Shown here one piece after another: positions 62,810-64,000 of a DNA stretch of 64,000 nt (its first letter is position 1; each line of letters begins with the position of its first letter). The stretch comes from Gillisia hiemivivida. GTDB taxonomy: Bacteria > Bacteroidota > Bacteroidia > Flavobacteriales > Flavobacteriaceae. Made by a program: the position numbers and the translations under genes. The stretch spans positions 1-64,000 of the forward strand of contig NZ_VORY01000008.1 of assembly GCF_007997295.1 (NCBI RefSeq). The letters run 5' to 3'. The notes under the pieces are model-generated. The model was not told the origin of the DNA. It saw only the letters and a program-made list of their open reading frames with translations, and did no database searches.

Positions 62810-64000
62810 ATGAATAATCTATTATCTATACTATTTTATCCTAAAAAGACAACCTCTGTCAAAAGTACAGCTGCTGTAATATATGGGCGTTTAACCTATA
62901 ATGGAAAGCGAATAGATTTTACAACTTCTAGAAAAATTGACATAAAAAATTGGAATACTCATAGCAATAATGCTAAGGGTAATTCCGATGAGTCAAAATC
63001 TATAAATAGGTATCTGGATTCCATAAAAGCCAAACTATATAATATACATGATCGATTGATCAGGGATAATCAAACAATATCCTCTAAGATCATTCGAGAT
63101 ATTTATTTCGGAAAAGGGGAGGAGGAACGTATGCTAATGGAGATTTTTCAAGATCATAATGACCAAATGAAAAAGCTAATTGGCAAAGGCTATACAAAAG
63201 GCACCATGCAACGCTATGAGGCTTGTAAAAACCATATCGAAAATTATCTGCTGTACTCTTACAAAAAGAAAGATATTCCTGTTCAGGAAGTAGATCATAA
63301 ATTTATCACCGGGTTTGATCATTATTTAAAATCCCAAAAAGACTGCGCACATAACACAGCTCTAAAGTATATCGTGAATTTTAAAAAGATCATCCGTATT
63401 GCTTATGCCAATCAGTGGATAGATCGGGATCCATTTTTTCACTGGAAAGGAACCTGGAAGTCTTCTGAACGGGAATATTTGACTGATATGGAACTTCAGA
63501 AAATGGCGGAAATAGAATTTGATATTCCCCGTCTGGACCTAGTAAGGGACATTTTTTTATTCTGTTGTTATACTGGCTTGGCATTCGCCGATGTAAAAAA
63601 GCTATCAGAGAATGATATAGTGATCGGAATGAACGGTAAAAAATGGATAAAAACCAAACGTCAGAAAACTAATTCTATGAGTAGTATTCCCATACTCGAA
63701 GTGCCGGAAGCAATACTTGAAAAATACAGCGATCATCCGCAGGTAAAAACCGGGAAAGTAGTATTGCCAGTGTTGACCAATCAAAAATCCAATGCCTATT
63801 TAAAGGAAATAGCTGATGTGTGTGGCATCAAAAAGAATTTAACCACCCATTTAGCCCGGCATACCTTTGCGACTACCGTAACGCTTTCTAAAGGCGTGCC
63901 TATTGAATCTGTCGGGAAGATGCTTGGACATAAATCTTTAAAGACAACTCAGATCTACGCCAAGGTGCTGGATGAGAAAGTAGCTAAGGATATGGAAGCC
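62810..64000 (+). CDS. Tyrosine-type site-specific integrase (Bacteroidota conjugative-element type), cut by window end
   Basis: At least 397 residues from ATG 62810, open to the window edge, so the end is missing. Residues 5-90 form the Arm-type DNA-binding domain (YGRLTYNGKRIDFTTSRKID, IKNWNTHSNNAKG), about 110-215 the SAM-like core-binding domain (YTKGTMQRYEACKNHIENYL), and from about 225 the catalytic domain: CCYTGLAFADVKKL, HLARHTFATTV (His-x-x-Arg), LGHKSLKTTQIYAKV (His and nucleophile Tyr). The first catalytic arginine is absent (Ala in TGLAFADV), as in Bacteroides CTnDOT-type integrases where it is also replaced. Position next to tRNA-Asp points to an integrated element extending to the right. 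Confidence 0.9.
   Translation, partial: MNNLLSILFYPKKTTSVKSTAAVIYGRLTYNGKRIDFTTSRKIDIKNWNTHSNNAKGNSDESKSINRYLDSIKAKLYNIHDRLIRDNQTISSKIIRDIYFGKGEEERMLMEIFQDHNDQMKKLIGKGYTKGTMQRYEACKNHIENYLLYSYKKKDIPVQEVDHKFITGFDHYLKSQKDCAHNTALKYIVNFKKIIRIAYANQWIDRDPFFHWKGTWKSSEREYLTDMELQKMAEIEFDIPRLDLVRDIFLFCCYTGLAFADVKKLSENDIVIGMNGKKWIKTKRQKTNSMSSIPILEVPEAILEKYSDHPQVKTGKVVLPVLTNQKSNAYLKEIADVCGIKKNLTTHLARHTFATTVTLSKGVPIESVGKMLGHKSLKTTQIYAKVLDEKVAKDMEA

Overview
The window looks like chromosomal DNA from a marine or soil member of the Flavobacteriaceae (Bacteroidota, near Gramella/Christiangramia or Zunongwangia). The grounds are the AT-rich composition, SusC/SusD and other TonB-dependent transport genes, a type IX secretion sorting domain, DUF4271, DUF4296 and DUF3050 families, an S16 protein with a long acidic tail, and repeated TANNTTTG promoter elements, the flavobacterial -7 consensus. 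The species is an inference.

Layout. 1-661: repeat-rich non-coding DNA. 662-2555: a saccharopine dehydrogenase-like gene and an Lrp/AsnC regulator. 2631-8947: housekeeping genes (DUF423, pckA, hemD with DUF4271, a dolichol-phosphate-mannose-type glycosyltransferase, pyrC and a DUF4296 lipoprotein). 9228-12894: an epimerase, tyrS and a LuxE-like acyltransferase. 13090-20478: a possible phosphate-type module, made of a stand-alone T9SS sorting-domain protein, an internally duplicated beta-helix lipoprotein, a TonB-dependent receptor, and a divergent PhoB/PhoR-like two-component system. Three TTA-core half-sites at 11-bp spacing lie between the divergent genes. 20416-22974: a glycosyltransferase followed by a 1.3-kb pile of repeats. 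22975-27599: trmB, a LysE transporter, an alkyltransferase-like protein, and an iron-sulfur group (Mrp, Nfu, ferredoxin reductase, ferredoxin).

27674-50145 is a polysaccharide utilisation locus (PUL). It holds a membrane-spanning one-component regulator, SusC, SusD, a LamG surface lipoprotein, two GH144-type endo-beta-1,2-glucanase-like lipoproteins, an alpha/beta hydrolase, a GH43, a GH3, an endonuclease/exonuclease/phosphatase-family protein and a GH2. The best prediction is import and digestion of a beta-1,2-linked glucan. Its right half carries three decayed gene remnants that I could read by aligning them to the intact genes: a GH43 pseudogene (45090-46122), the last 49 codons of a second GH3 (49447-49596), and a nonsense-riddled third GH43 tail behind an orphan signal peptide (49638-50145). 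The locus has therefore been shrinking from a larger, duplicated form.

50205-62412 returns to core genes: DUF3050, a glutaryl-CoA dehydrogenase-like enzyme, trmN6-rimM-rpsP, two paralogous DUF2383 four-helix proteins, dnaE with a fused proofreading exonuclease, trxA and a DUF58 protein. tRNA-Asp(GTC) at 62496-62569 is followed 240 bp later by a Bacteroidota-type tyrosine integrase that runs off the right end, so an integrated element probably begins there. There is no rRNA or CRISPR array. Coordinates of sites were counted by hand from the sequence; family assignments rest on recognised motifs, not on searches.
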